Positions 1 through 8,574 of a stretch of 57,839 bases of DNA are shown one piece after another. Source of the stretch: Trichomonas vaginalis G3 (lineage: Eukaryota > Parabasalia > Trichomonadida > Trichomonadidae); contig NW_026529278.1 in assembly GCF_026262505.1 (NCBI RefSeq), positions 1 to 57,839 on the forward strand, in the 5' to 3' direction. The notes under the pieces are model-generated. The model did not search any database. It saw only the letters and a list, made by a program, of their open reading frames with translations, and was not told the origin of the DNA. Position 1 is the stretch's first letter. Every line of letters starts with the position of its first letter. Made by a program: the position numbers and the translations under genes.

Positions 1-59
1 CTTTTGTAAATTTGTTTTCGAATATCTTGATTAAATTTAACTAAAAACGTTTCTCGGTC

Positions 60-143
60 TCATTTTATTTCAATTTCAAGTTCTTCAATCTTCTTTTTAA
101 GTTCGTTGATGTCTGAGAGAGGAATATAGAATCCAACATTCAT
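60..143 (-). CDS. Short ORF, coiled-coil tail, possible remnant
   Basis: A 27-codon frame from ATG to TGA encodes a short peptide with a Lys/Glu-rich helix (LKKKIEELEIEIK). This resembles the C-terminal helix of the small protein at 24523-24759 (ELKKKLEELEK). It may be a remnant of that gene family at the window edge. It is too short for a confident call and its function is unknown. Confidence 0.2.
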   Translation of the reverse strand: MNVGFYIPLSDINELKKKIEELEIEIK

Positions 144-247
144 TAACTTTTTGAGAGAATGTCAGACCAATCTGAATAAAATAAACTTAATATTTTCTAT
201 AATTTCATACTAGAATAGAATTGGTAATGATATTTAATATCTTTTTG

Positions 248-304
248 AAAAAAAAAAAAAAAAAAGGTAGTGGGGCTTCCAGGCACTTCGTGCCCTCTAG
301 CCCC
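248..304. repeat. Homopolymer A run plus GC hairpin, copy 1
   Basis: A run of 18 A is followed by a hairpin at 272-304: outer arms GGGGCT/AGCCCC and inner arms GGCAC/GTGCC around TTC. Read on the minus strand, it lies about 27 nt after the stop codon of the 331-915 gene and is followed by a T run, so it looks like a 3'-end or terminator structure. Four more copies occur at 31390, 31458, 54418 and 54493, always near A/T homopolymers or element junctions. Confidence 0.7.
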
Positions 305-330
305 GAAGATGTTTAGTATAAATGAAGTTT

Positions 331-915
331 TTATTCGGAAAATTGTTCGTCTTCTGGTGTGAATTCGGAGGACTCTTCTTCTTCCTCCTCCTCCTCTTCC
401 TCTTCTTCGTCATCGTCGGCGTAGTGGAGGAGGACGTAGTTCATCCAAATTCTGTATGGACGTCCTGATTTGGATTTAAATGAGATGGACATATTTTGTG
501 TGAGTGTTATTTCAGTTTCGATAAAGAGTTGGTGTGCTGGTTTGAATATATGTTCGACGTTGGAGAATTTGTGCAACTCATCTTCTCCCAATTCTGTATT
601 GATACAGACTTCGATGAAGTCACCACTGAGAATGTCTTCACCTGTGGGCATATCCACAACAATTAAATGAACGACACAATAGTTGTGAAATTCATTAGTA
701 GGAAATACTGTTGCAGGCGTATTATATGAGGGGAAAAATGTTTTTTCTTCCCCAAATTCATCTGCTACTTCATCTTCATCGTATCCGTTGTTAAAAGCTT
801 TAAATTCATGTACAATTTGAGCAAATTGTTGACGGAGATTTGGTGGCATACGTAAGCAAGCTTGTAACAATGTCCTACCTTCCACACACTCAGCAAATAT
901 GGAAGGTAGGAACAT
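331..915 (-). CDS. Protein with acidic C-terminal tail, unknown function
   Basis: The 194-residue frame starts at ATG (MFLPSIFAE). It is a globular-looking, mixed alpha/beta sequence up to about residue 165, followed by a run of about 15 Asp/Glu and a Ser/Glu-rich end. Acidic tails of this kind occur in histone chaperones and other basic-protein binders, but I see no diagnostic chaperone motif, so that role is only a guess. The last codons and the 3' hairpin are repeated near 54340-54450, next to the third element copy, which ties this gene to the Maverick family rather than to the host. It lies opposite the structural gene at 1789, with a hairpin-rich spacer between. Confidence 0.5.
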   Translation of the reverse strand: MFLPSIFAECVEGRTLLQACLRMPPNLRQQFAQIVHEFKAFNNGYDEDEVADEFGEEKTFFPSYNTPATVFPTNEFHNYCVVHLIVVDMPTGEDILSGDFIEVCINTELGEDELHKFSNVEHIFKPAHQLFIETEITLTQNMSISFKSKSGRPYRIWMNYVLLHYADDDEEEEEEEEEEEESSEFTPEDEQFSE

Positions 916-1788
916 ATAATGTCCGTCAATTGGTCCTGGTTGGGGACCAATTGACAGAGTTTTGTGTATGCCGTTATTGTTTCTTTAACGGTATTTGTGT
1001 AGATACGGTTATATGGAGTATTTCCCTGGTTGTTAAGGGAAAAATACTCATCCGATTGTAATTTCAATCTTGACCTCAACTCTTTGTTCGGTATTCTTTG
1101 GTCTATTCTTAGAGCTGTATTTGTTCGTGCGGGCTGTGGTTTTAAAACATTCGAGTCAAGTTTTAATTGCTTCGAATTGGATGTCGATTTGAATTGGGAG
1201 TCTTTTGAGTTCTCCTGAGCTTGGTTCTGTATTAAAGACTGAATAGCAGTGTCAGCTTCTTGTTTTTTCGAGATAGTATTCTATTGAATTGGCTTCACTG
1301 TTCGAGACGCGTACATTATGAAAAATGAACTGTTTTTTTCGGACCACTCATAGAAAAGTTTGAGATGAACCGTTTTCGTCAACGGTAACCCCCTCTATTT
1401 TTTTATTTTATTTAATAGTTACCGTTGGAAAACCGTTCCATCTCAAATATTGAATGAACTATAAACGTTTTTTGTTTTCTATATATACTTTTTTGTCCAA
1501 CGGTAAAACTTTTTACACAACGGTTTTTGAGAGTCGTCGCCGTTGACTTTTTTGTAGAGCACTCAAAATAGTATAACTTTGTCCGGACAAGTAAGGGTCT
1601 ATCATCGCTACAGGAAAAGTTACAGGCGTTCCAAGGAAGTATACTTTGAGAAGCCTTTTCTCCCTTTTAAAACAGGATAGAACGGTTATTTTACAAAACT
1701 GACAACACTTTGACCGAGTAGTTTTTTGTGCTGAACAAAAAGTGCCATATAAACATCTGTCAAAAACCGCTTTTTAACTTCACTTAAA
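916..1788. other. Hairpin-rich spacer between divergent genes
   Basis: No convincing gene is present. Inverted repeats include 927-953 (CAATTGGTCC/GGACCAATTG), 1017-1050 (GAGTATTT/AAAATACTC) and the large one at 1359-1443. AACGG-type words recur (CAACGGTAAC, CAACGGTAAA, CAACGGTTTT). From about 1540 onward the sequence matches the DNA upstream of 31769 and 54753, so this part is the conserved 5' region of the structural gene. TCACTT lies just before its ATG and resembles the trichomonad initiator. Confidence 0.5.
1359..1443. repeat. Long imperfect inverted repeat with AACGGT words
   Basis: Left arm GAGATGAACCGTTTT then CAACGGTAAC; right arm GTTACCGTTGG then AAAACCGTTCCATCTC. The arms surround a T-rich loop of about 35 nt. 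It could form a hairpin or present paired Myb-type (YAACGG) sites. The same words occur inside the M1 terminal repeats. Confidence 0.6.
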
Positions 1789-3402
1789 ATGCCACGTAAG
1801 CTACGTAAGAATATACGTAAGAGGAAGAGAGCATTGAAACATCCAATAGTAAAACTGACACCACAACAACAGTTGCAACAACAAATGCTGAATGACCCCA
1901 CTATGTTGCAACAAATGTCAAGCAATCCTATGCTTTTAAACCGAGTTTTTGGTGCACAGAGTGGAGGTTTAAGAGCGGCACTTTTAGCGAAAATGGCAGG
2001 CTATGGTGGAGCTGCAGACGGAACAGCCTATAACCCTCAAAGTCAAATGAATTTGAGTTCACTCAAAAATCAAATATCAGATGTCAAAAAGTCAAACATA
2101 GACATACAGAAGCAAATAAGTGAAAACGAAAAGAAACTAGAATATGACAGACACACAAAGAAACTCAATGAGTTAAACGTAGAGAAAAAGAAGAAAGAAG
2201 AACAACTGAAAGAACTAAGTACAGAGGAATATGCGAAAAAAGTGTCAGAAAAAGCAGCAGAAGTAGCAAAAATGGAACAAGAGTTGTAAATTTGAAAAAC
2301 CATACTACTCAATATAAAGTACTGAAAGATGAAGAAATAAAACAAAAAGCCCTGAAGACATATATGGATAGCGATGAGTATAAAAAAGAAGTTGAAGCAA
2401 ATGTAAAGGCAGAAAAACTTTACAGTTGCAAAACCAAACCGTACAGTATGAAAACTTAGCACAAGAAAGTAAAAATAACGACGCAGCCATGCAAAAGGCA
2501 ATGAAAAGCGCAGAATATATAAAAGCTAACAATGACTGGTTAGATGCCCAAGCCAACGCCAAAGCAGCCCAACTTATAGGGTCAATAAGGACAAAAATAC
2601 AAGCGGATGAAGACAGTTCAAATGAAGCTTTAACAAATGCTGACTTTAAGAACGCCTTCGAAGCTCTTCATAGTAAGGTGAAACAAGTGAACGACTTCTC
2701 ATCTGGAAAGAAACTGAAGTCTGAAGGTTTCGACAAAGAGTTAAAAGAAGTAGCACAAAATATGACGAAAATAACAGATGCAGCAACGAGACAGGCAGTT
2801 CAAAGTGCCTATGACGCCGTTAGAGCAACTGTTGTGGAAAGTCAAGAAAAAGAGTTACAACAGACCAAAACAGACCTAGTAAATGCTTTCTTAAAAACGA
2901 AAAGTCAGGTAGGACATTACGCTGCAGATGGAACATATGTGCCAGCTGGTGGAACTTATATACCACCAAACCCTCCAAGAGAAGCACCTGCACCAGGACT
3001 ACCTAAAACATTTACATCGTCACATGGACACAGACACAGGCATGCACCAAAACCAACACAACAACAACCACAACCAGCACAACAACCAACAGTTCAAAAT
3101 CCAGCACCACAACCAACAGTTCAAAATCCAGCACCACAACCAACAGTTCAAAACACTGCACAGCAACCAACAGTTCAAAACACTGCACAGCAACCAACAG
3201 TTCAAAACCCTGCACAACAACAACCACAAACAGAGCAAGGACATAAAAAAGTAGTGAGAACAAGGAAACCAAGAATTCTTAAAAATGCTTAAGGAAGACT
3301 ATGGTTACCCAGATACTCTTGACTTTAGTGACAGATATAAAGAAGCTATTGGAAAGTTCAAGGAAGGAAATACTGACCCGAACCTATTTAGCTTTATGGT
3401 TC
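1789..3402 (+). pseudogene. Maverick coiled-coil, PQ-rich structural gene, copy 1 (broken)
   Basis: The protein starts with a strongly basic segment (MPRKLRKNIRKRKRALKH). A Gln/Met-rich stretch, a long Lys/Glu coiled coil, a second helical segment, a His-rich patch (HGHRHRH) and Gln/Pro tandem repeats follow. The basic start and long coil would suit a core, scaffold or nucleic-acid-binding virion protein, but I recognise no named domain. Three copies lie in the window (also 31769 and 54753), and this one is truncated and broken. TCACTTAAAATG at the start fits a trichomonad initiator next to the ATG. Confidence 0.6.
3083..3217 (+). repeat. 27-bp tandem repeat, five units
   Basis: Five units of 27 bp beginning CAACCAACAGTTCAAAA encode a nine-residue Gln/Pro repeat (QPTVQNPAP-like). 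The other two copies of the gene carry fewer units, so repeat number changes quickly. Confidence 0.85.
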
Positions 3403-3808
3403 TGGTGTCTGTCAAACCATAATACACTATTCAAAAATTCAATGTGTCGTGCGGTTTCAAAAGACACCTTCAAATTGAACGATAGCACAGACACTATTGA
3501 ATTTTACCCATTTTATTTAGTTTTTACCCTTTTTATTTTTAAGAATTAATGACTGAAACAGCCGTTTTGCTATGACCTCAATCACTTTTATTTATTATTT
3601 TAAATATTATTTAATTTTATTATTTGAATAGGCCAACTTATATTTGAGAAGCTCAATTTGAGACCACTTAAAGTCTTTTCAGGGGGGTTATACCGTGATA
3701 TTAGCCTTGTACCGAAAAAAGTGACGGGCAATGCCGTAAAATAATATTTTATTAAAAAATTTTTGGTGGAGAATTGGAAAATTTTTGTTGGAAAATTGGA
3801 AAATTTTC
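3403..3808. other. AT-rich spacer with a palindrome; left end of pogo-like element
   Basis: No gene is seen. An imperfect palindrome at 3404-3468 (GGTGTCT/AGACACC outside, AAACC/GGTTT inside) starts exactly at the broken edge of the Maverick fragment. The word AGCCTTGTACCG at 3703-3714 recurs inverted at 26739-26750 and may mark the pogo-like transposon terminus. Confidence 0.45.
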
Positions 3809-4264
3809 CTAATCATTTGGACTATAACCTGGCATATTAGGGAGTTTTGTCAACAACTCAGTGCTGGGATCAAGATAGTTTGTAATCCAAAAGTAGAAAC
3901 GTTCCTTGGTGTCTTGTTCTGGCTTCCTGCAAAATCTGTGATTTGCAGGATTCTTCTTAATATTGTCAGAAATTGCGCAAATCATGTCCATCGTCGTCAA
4001 TTCTTCACCATTGATGTTAAAACGATTTCGATTACGGTAATTTCTTTTCTCTTGCAATTCTTTTTCTGCAGGAGTCAATTCACGAACATACTTATTATGT
4101 TTGAGAGCTTCTACAGAACAAGGGCAAAGACCGCAGGCGGCAGCAGCATTTTGAACCGTTCTTAATGATACTGATTCTTGCCATGCGCTAATAAATGAGT
4201 AGATAATGGCGTAGCGCATCATTGCAGCATTGCTGTTGAACTCTTGCTTCGGTGCCTTAATGTA
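3809..4264 (-). CDS. Pogo-like transposase, C-terminal part
   Basis: This 151-codon stretch is the C-terminal part of the transposase whose N-terminal part lies at 25459-26562. Removing the Maverick and one copy of the ATCTC duplication joins the two parts in the same frame, giving about 519 residues, a normal size for pogo/Tigger-type enzymes. This part follows the third catalytic Asp and is helical and basic (EKELQEKRNYRNRNRF), as expected for the C-terminal tail. It ends PNMPGYSPND. The split is the only damage I see. Confidence 0.7.
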   Translation of the reverse strand, partial: YIKAPKQEFNSNAAMMRYAIIYSFISAWQESVSLRTVQNAAAACGLCPCSVEALKHNKYVRELTPAEKELQEKRNYRNRNRFNINGEELTTMDMICAISDNIKKNPANHRFCRKPEQDTKERFYFWITNYLDPSTELLTKLPNMPGYSPND

Positions 4265-4269
4265 ATCTC
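4265..4269. repeat. Target-site duplication ATCTC, left copy
   Basis: ATCTC directly precedes the left terminus of M1. The same five bases directly follow the right terminus at 25459-25463. The copy reads inside the pogo-like transposase frame. Confidence 0.85.
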
Positions 4270-4323
4270 AGTTAGTATCCCTATCTTGGGTACGGCGGCA
4301 CTGCGTTCCACCTTACCCAAGAT

Positions 4324-4350
4324 AACGGTTTGACACTTTACAAAACCGTT
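4324..4350. promoter_or_regulatory. AACGGTTT inverted pair inside the TIR (candidate protein site)
   Basis: AACGGTTT and AAACCGTT are separated by 11 bp, and the same arrangement is present in the right terminal repeat. YAACGG is a typical Myb-type site and trichomonads have many Myb factors. It could equally be an integrase or terminal-protein site. Confidence 0.4.
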
Positions 4351-4448
4351 AACGTATATTTTACAACACAAATGACAACACTAACTTAACCTTAAATATT
4401 TACAAAGCCACCAACCACTTCACCTCACTAATGTAAAAATAAACGTTC

Positions 4449-4769
4449 TCACTTACAAAAGTATTGCAACTCCTCCCATTGCTGTGCTTCACATAACAGC
4501 TCATAATCTTCTGACTCACTTTCTTCTTCATATAGGTCAAAGTCACTGTCAAAATAAATGTTAGTAAGTTTTGACAAAGCTAATGAAACACGTTTACCGT
4601 TTGTATCTATTGCTTTTATATATCTCCCATTATGTTTGTTGTCGTAAACGCTCAAACTAACTTTACCCTTTCTCCCTCGTATCTGATAGAATGTATTTTC
4701 ACGAGGAACGAAGAACAAATTCTTGAACTCATGACCGTTGTAGTTTGTTATCTCAATAGTTTTCGTCAT
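4449..4769 (-). CDS. TIR-encoded small protein, left copy
   Basis: The 106-residue protein (MTKTIEITNYNGHEFKNLFF) lies wholly inside the left terminal repeat, so M1 has two identical copies, one at each end and both reading outward. It has a beta-rich N-terminal half with a basic patch (QIRGRKGKVSL) and a very acidic C-terminal third (YEEESESEDYE). I recognise no family. A gene kept in both termini could act at the ends, for example in replication or insertion, or could simply have been captured when the repeat expanded. The start follows an ATATAAATG context. Confidence 0.6.
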   Translation of the reverse strand: MTKTIEITNYNGHEFKNLFFVPRENTFYQIRGRKGKVSLSVYDNKHNGRYIKAIDTNGKRVSLALSKLTNIYFDSDFDLYEEESESEDYELLCEAQQWEELQYFCK

Positions 4770-4902
4770 TTATATAAAAATAAAATAAAAAATAAAATAA
4801 AAAATAAAATAAAAAATAAAATAAAAAATAAACTTAAAAATTAATGATATCACCACCCTCACACGTATGAAAACATAGCACAAAAATAAATTTAGGTGAA
4901 GT

Positions 4903-4916
4903 GGTGAGATCTCACC
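4903..4916. repeat. AGATCT-centred palindrome, copy 1
   Basis: GGTGAGATCTCACC is a perfect 14-bp palindrome. Outer arms AGGTGAA and TTCACCT extend the symmetry. It is related by compensating changes to the copies at 13715 and 14580, and to a hybrid at 24800. Confidence 0.75.
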
Positions 4917-4949
4917 TCTTTTTTCACCTGTTTTTTCACCCTGTTGAAT

Positions 4950-5468
4950 TCATTGCTTTATAACTCTCTTTCTTGGTTTCTTTTTAGTTGCTTTCTTCAC
5001 GTCTGTCTCCAGCTTAACTGTCTTTCTTCTTCGTCCGTAATGATACCGGTTACTTCCACCAGTTAATGGGTCAACTGGTCTTTCGTAAGGGTTTCCATAC
5101 ATTCCATAGGGCCCATACGGAAGAACTACTGGTGGAGAAGAAACATTTTCTTTAGTTCCATCGACTCTATTTAAATGCATTGTTTCACCTTTCATCTGGT
5201 CATTAAAGTCTTTTGCGTGTTTTGCAAACTCATCGTCCTTTCCTAAAGCATTTTCTGACTCAGTCGCAACCAAATTGGATGCTTTATTTATGAGCCCTAT
5301 TTTATTTAATCTTAACTTCTTTGCAACCCAGCCTCCAATCTTCCCTTTATTTGCATCTAATGTCTTCGAAACCCTTCCTCCACTCATTTTATTTACTGCG
5401 TCATAAGCTCCAAGTGCTTTTGCTCCAAATGCTAATGCTTTTGTTCCATTGCGCCTAAAGCTGCCCAA
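4950..5468 (-). CDS. Basic Gly/Pro-containing protein, candidate minor virion protein
   Basis: About 172 residues; the exact start is uncertain. The N-terminal third is Gly/Ala-rich with amphipathic character (ALAFGAKALGAYDAVNK). A Pro/Tyr/Gly segment (PYGPYGMYGNPYERP) follows, and the end is very basic (KKATKKKPRKRVIKQ). An amphipathic start with a basic tail is what one expects of a minor capsid or core protein that touches membrane or DNA, comparable in general style to adenovirus pVI or core proteins, but there is no sequence proof. It is the first gene inside the left terminal repeat and reads outward. Confidence 0.45.
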   Translation of the reverse strand: MGSFRRNGTKALAFGAKALGAYDAVNKMSGGRVSKTLDANKGKIGGWVAKKLRLNKIGLINKASNLVATESENALGKDDEFAKHAKDFNDQMKGETMHLNRVDGTKENVSSPPVVLPYGPYGMYGNPYERPVDPLTGGSNRYHYGRRRKTVKLETDVKKATKKKPRKRVIKQ

Positions 5469-5476
5469 GCTACCAT

Positions 5477-5701
5477 TTACCCCATATTAAAATCATCTCT
5501 CTTCAATATTATCTCATAAAAGTTCTCGTTACTGGAGAAAGTCAATGAAACATAAGCGTTCTCACGGGCTTCGCCCTCACCGCTTTGCGGTCTATCTAAC
5601 TTCTTTCTTATATCATCTATACGCTTCAAAATGTCTGAACAATTGCTAACATCTTCTACAACAGTTATTTCATCATGAATGACCTTCAAGAACAAGCTCA
5701 T
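5477..5701 (-). CDS. Small protein carrying an in-frame double-hairpin element
   Basis: The 74-residue protein begins MSLFLKVIHDE after an ATTAAATG context and lies immediately downstream of the 5702 gene on the same strand. The middle is helical (DILKRIDDIRKKLDR) and the C-terminal part is beta-like. Between them, the peptide PQSGEGEARE is encoded by a double-hairpin element at 5566-5591. The function is unknown. The insert sits between predicted structural segments, where a short loop would be tolerated. Confidence 0.5.
   Translation of the reverse strand: MSLFLKVIHDEITVVEDVSNCSDILKRIDDIRKKLDRPQSGEGEARENAYVSLTFSSNENFYEIILKRDDFNMG
5564..5591 (-). repeat. Double-hairpin element, copy 1 (inside coding sequence)
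   Basis: Minus-strand layout: ACCGC-AAA-GCGGT, spacer GA, GGGC-GAA-GCCC. It has the same two-stem plan as the copies at 8533, 13661, 13744, 17099 and 22114, with different but complementary stem bases. It lies in frame in the gene at 5477-5701. Confidence 0.8.
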
Positions 5702-6583
5702 TTAATATGCTATTAAAATCATCTCAATAATGAGTCCATCCTTTCCGTCTTTGGGTAGCACAACATCTTTCATTGAAGAAGGTTCGACAAGTCTTATGTT
5801 AAACTTACTGACAAAGTTTGTTATACTATAATGCTTCGGTGGCGAATACATATAGTTTGAAAGACATAATATAGATTCTTCAGCAAATTCACTTATACTG
5901 GATTTTATAACAATGTTCTCACGAGACCAAATGCCACCAATTGACAATCTTGTAAGCAATCCTGCTGAACCTTCTACTGTAAACGTCGATGGTAACATTC
6001 CACGAAGGTCATCTATTGACATCGTTGAGTCACTGTATTTAAATATTTTCTTAAAGCAATCGTCATTATCTAACCATGCAATAGCTTTGAATTTTTCATT
6101 CGAATATACATCTGCTTCATTAAATGTAAATCCTGACTTCTTTGCAGAGACGACTTTAAAATCTATTGAGTTTGTTTCAAAATTATATGCTATGGTAACT
6201 TCTGAAGGTAATGGATGTCCTTCCGCAGTCAGTTGTTCTCTCACTACCGTTTGAAGCTTTGTGTTAAAAACTTTCATGTCATCTCCTGTGTCTAGGTTCA
6301 CATACACAGCAACAGGAAAACTATCTTGCTTCTTTGTTTCATCATTATACCTCAAAACATTAAAGTTCTTCAATAATATTGTTCTTCCTGCTGGAATACT
6401 TCTAACTTGTCTGATTTCAATAGCTTTCTCACCTCCTACATACTCTACCCAGTGTCTTGGATATTCATAAGTATACTGACTTTCTTGAATTTTGGTAGGT
6501 TTCATCATAACGTGTTCATAGTATATCTTTATACTCTTGTCAGTTAGACTCGGTGCTATGTTCTGAATATTTCTGACTTGCAT
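5702..6583 (-). CDS. Structural-type protein, member of a Maverick paralogue family
   Basis: I place the start at the ATG at 6583 (MQVRNIQNIAPS), giving about 293 residues. A longer frame runs upstream but would overlap the divergent ATPase gene, and ATTAAAAATG is the better context. A region near residues 40-65 (YEYPRHWVEYVGGEKAIEI) matches in spacing FKFPTDWIVNINEEKYIGI of the 20771 gene and DYPLRWLRDPSVTKAIGF of the 49954 gene, so these are paralogues. The sequences are beta-rich and lack enzyme motifs, which suggests minor capsid, penton or fibre-base proteins, by inference only. Confidence 0.5.
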   Translation of the reverse strand: MQVRNIQNIAPSLTDKSIKIYYEHVMMKPTKIQESQYTYEYPRHWVEYVGGEKAIEIRQVRSIPAGRTILLKNFNVLRYNDETKKQDSFPVAVYVNLDTGDDMKVFNTKLQTVVREQLTAEGHPLPSEVTIAYNFETNSIDFKVVSAKKSGFTFNEADVYSNEKFKAIAWLDNDDCFKKIFKYSDSTMSIDDLRGMLPSTFTVEGSAGLLTRLSIGGIWSRENIVIKSSISEFAEESILCLSNYMYSPPKHYSITNFVSKFNIRLVEPSSMKDVVLPKDGKDGLIIEMILIAY

Positions 6584-6599
6584 TTTTAATGGAGATAAA

Positions 6600-7493
6600 A
6601 TGAAGCATTTAATACATGATGTAGATGAAGACATGAATGAAACAACAGACAAACTTAACTCTTCTCTCATTCTTCCTTTCAGTAAGGACTATGAGTTCTG
6701 TTCAAATGGTGTGTATTTCTATTGTGGAAAGATGGGGTCAGGAAAGACATTTAATCTCATTCGTCATATTCTTATAACAGAACGTTTAGGAAATGACTCA
6801 TATTATGACCAAATCATTATATCAGCAACTTCAGACTCTATGGACTCAACAGCGAAAACATTTATGTCAAAAGTTCAAGCCTCTGTCGTTAAAGTTCCAG
6901 ACAGTGAACTCATTGAATTTCTTCAACGTTACATTCGACGTAAGAGGAAATATTATGCCATCGTTGAATTTATACAGTCAGGAATGCAAAAGACTTCTGA
7001 GGAGATGGAAAGAATTATTGACAAACACCACTTACGTCAGTACTCAGGAGTTTACGATATGAAACGACTTACAAACTACATTCTGTCAAAACTTTCAAAA
7101 TACCCCTTCAAAAAGTATCCTTCAAACACTCTGCTCGTTTGCGACGACTTCGCTGGAAAAGGTTTAGTGTCAAAACCAGACTCACCATTAGCTAACATCA
7201 TTACTAAAGTCAGACATTACCATTTAACTGTAGCAATACTTATGCAAACATGGAGGTTTTTAGCTTTAAACATAAAACGTCTCATAACTGACTTCGTTAT
7301 CTTTCAAGGTTTCTCACGTTATGATATTGAACTCATTTGGAAACAGTCAGGTATAACATTACCTTTTGAAGAAATTTGGGAAGCATATAAGTCTCTCATC
7401 TCTCCTCGTTCATACCTTGAGATTCATATCATGACTAATACATTAAAGTCAAAAATATTCCATGGGAACGACCAACATTGTTTTAAAGTTTAA
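6600..7493 (+). CDS. Packaging ATPase (FtsK/HerA, A32-like)
   Basis: The 297-residue P-loop ATPase has Walker A GKMGSGKT at residues 43-50 and Walker B TLLVCDDF near residue 180, in the order and spacing of the poxvirus A32-like packaging ATPases conserved in Polintons, virophages and NCLDVs. It would drive element DNA into a preformed capsid. It starts 16 bp from the divergent gene at 6583, after GGAGATAAAATG, so the two may share a control region. Its end overlaps the converging 7483 gene by 11 bp. The frame looks intact. A second ATPase, from M2, lies around 39000-39750. Confidence 0.88.
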   Translation: MKHLIHDVDEDMNETTDKLNSSLILPFSKDYEFCSNGVYFYCGKMGSGKTFNLIRHILITERLGNDSYYDQIIISATSDSMDSTAKTFMSKVQASVVKVPDSELIEFLQRYIRRKRKYYAIVEFIQSGMQKTSEEMERIIDKHHLRQYSGVYDMKRLTNYILSKLSKYPFKKYPSNTLLVCDDFAGKGLVSKPDSPLANIITKVRHYHLTVAILMQTWRFLALNIKRLITDFVIFQGFSRYDIELIWKQSGITLPFEEIWEAYKSLISPRSYLEIHIMTNTLKSKIFHGNDQHCFKV

Positions 7494-7851
7494 CCTTCAA
7501 TTGACTGATGGTAAACAAATTCCATGCATCTCTGTCGCCATTTCTGTTAATATTTTTGCTGTCATTCATATCATCCACTTCCCCATCCGTTAGCTTTTGA
7601 GGATATGCGTTAGAATAGCTGTTCTTAAATGAAGGCTTTTCACCTTTGAGAGCATAAACTCTATAACTTTCTGCATACTTTATGTTTGAACCTCCTGAGC
7701 CATCATTGACATAAATTTTTATAGGCTTCCACCCTTTGTTCATGTTCCTGCTTCTTCCCTTAGCTCTTTTGTTCAGTAGTTCTACATCTTTATACACAGC
7801 GCCTGTCTCAGTGAATTCAACAATATTTTCATTCGTTAGCTTTACATTCAA
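7483..7851 (-). CDS. Unknown small protein
   Basis: About 122 residues; the first codon is uncertain. The middle is Lys/Arg/Gly-rich (KRAKGRSRNMNKGWKPIKIY) and the last third is hydrophilic. It converges on the ATPase gene and overlaps its end by 11 bp, and lies back to back with the 7909 gene. No domain is recognised. Confidence 0.4.
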   Translation of the reverse strand: MNVKLTNENIVEFTETGAVYKDVELLNKRAKGRSRNMNKGWKPIKIYVNDGSGGSNIKYAESYRVYALKGEKPSFKNSYSNAYPQKLTDGEVDDMNDSKNINRNGDRDAWNLFTISQLKVKL

Positions 7852-7908
7852 ACCCTTGTCGAGTTATTGTTCATTTCATACATATAAAAGGTTTTTATTC
7901 TATATGAA

Positions 7909-8523
7909 ATGAGAAGCAAATCCATCTTAGCTGGTGCCGTTAATGTTCCAATTGAACCAACATCAAATGTTGACTCACGAACGACAAACAATATTGTCAT
8001 AAAGAACTATAGTTCAGAGTGTTTGAAAGAACCAGAACCAGAACTTAAGTCGGTGAATTTAAACTCAGCTTCAAACGCTAACGCTACATCAGATGTTAAG
8101 TTAGAGTATCCACCACTGGACCAAATTCTTTCAAGAGAAGCCAACGACAACCCTTACACAAATGTTCAAACAAATCCTTCAGATAACGTAGACCATTACC
8201 TTCTTCAGTTATACCAAACAATTTTACTCAAAGACGATAAGAAGCTTTTGACAAATCTTATAAGCAAGAACCAAATAATTCTAACAAAGGAGGACCTTGA
8301 AAATGTTATATCACGAATAACAGGGAAACAATGTGTCATTGACTATCTCGACCCTGAAATCGAATGCTGTGGTCAAACTCCACTATTCATGAAAATAGGT
8401 AACATCCGCATCATTGAAACACCAGGAACTACAGGAGTTGAGTTTAAGTATAGATATTCGAACGAGTATACAAAACTTTCAACAGAATATAAACTTTGCT
8501 TGAAATATGTTTTAGTAAATTAA
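7909..8523 (+). CDS. Conserved Maverick protein with a Cys-Cys-Gly motif
   Basis: The 204-residue protein has a hydrophilic, low-complexity N-terminal half. Its C-terminal half has a conserved patch, YLDPEIECCGQTPLFMKIGN. The M2 gene at 35028-35609 has the matching patch EIEPDISCCGVSYNV and a similar overall plan, so this is a shared Maverick gene family kept across diverged lineages. Its neighbour at 8575 is likewise matched by 35616 in M2. The function is unknown; the conserved Cys pair might hold a metal or a disulphide. It starts at TATATGAAATG. Confidence 0.55.
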   Translation: MRSKSILAGAVNVPIEPTSNVDSRTTNNIVIKNYSSECLKEPEPELKSVNLNSASNANATSDVKLEYPPLDQILSREANDNPYTNVQTNPSDNVDHYLLQLYQTILLKDDKKLLTNLISKNQIILTKEDLENVISRITGKQCVIDYLDPEIECCGQTPLFMKIGNIRIIETPGTTGVEFKYRYSNEYTKLSTEYKLCLKYVLVN

Positions 8524-8532
8524 AGCAGTCAG

Positions 8533-8558
8533 GACCTTCGGTCTTGGCGCTTTGCGCC
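8533..8558 (-). repeat. Double-hairpin element, copy 2 (between converging genes)
   Basis: On the minus strand: GGCGC-AAA-GCGCC, spacer AA, GACC-GAA-GGTC. It lies about 10 bp after the stop of 7909-8523 and just before the end of 8575-8817, so it occupies the shared 3' region of two converging genes. Confidence 0.78.
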
Positions 8559-8574
8559 GTCAGTCAAAAAAATT

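Larger units (their letters stand above)
1..3402. mobile_element. Partial Maverick/Polinton-derived fragment (M0)
   Basis: This left-edge fragment carries a gene with an acidic tail (331-915) and a broken copy of the coiled-coil, PQ-rich structural gene that recurs at 31769 and 54753. The blocks around 1540-1790, 31520-31770 and 54540-54750 are almost the same sequence, so these are copies of one element family. The fragment ends abruptly near 3402, where similarity to the other two copies stops. It is truncated and carries several breaks. Near-identity with the other copies suggests that it is young. No termini are visible. Confidence 0.6.
4270..4912. repeat. M1 left terminal inverted repeat
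   Basis: About 643 bp matches 24804-25458 in inverted orientation. Identity runs from the terminal AGTTAGTATCC through a complete small gene (4449-4769) and an A/T 12-bp microsatellite, and ends at an AGATCT-centred palindrome. An inner inverted repeat, AACGGTTT/AAACCGTT at 4324-4350, and a GATAACGG word lie close to the tip. Confidence 0.9.

Noticed and set aside
272-304. Rho-independent bacterial terminator
   Set aside because: The hairpin plus T run looks similar on the minus strand, but all other features are eukaryotic, and at 54418 the same hairpin is followed by A on its own strand. A generic 3'-end or junction structure is a safer description.
3012-3272. Leu/Val/Cys-rich open frames on the minus strand opposite the 27-bp repeat
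   Set aside because: They are mirror readings of the Gln/Pro repeat region. Their periodicity comes from the repeat, and equivalent frames appear opposite the other two copies.
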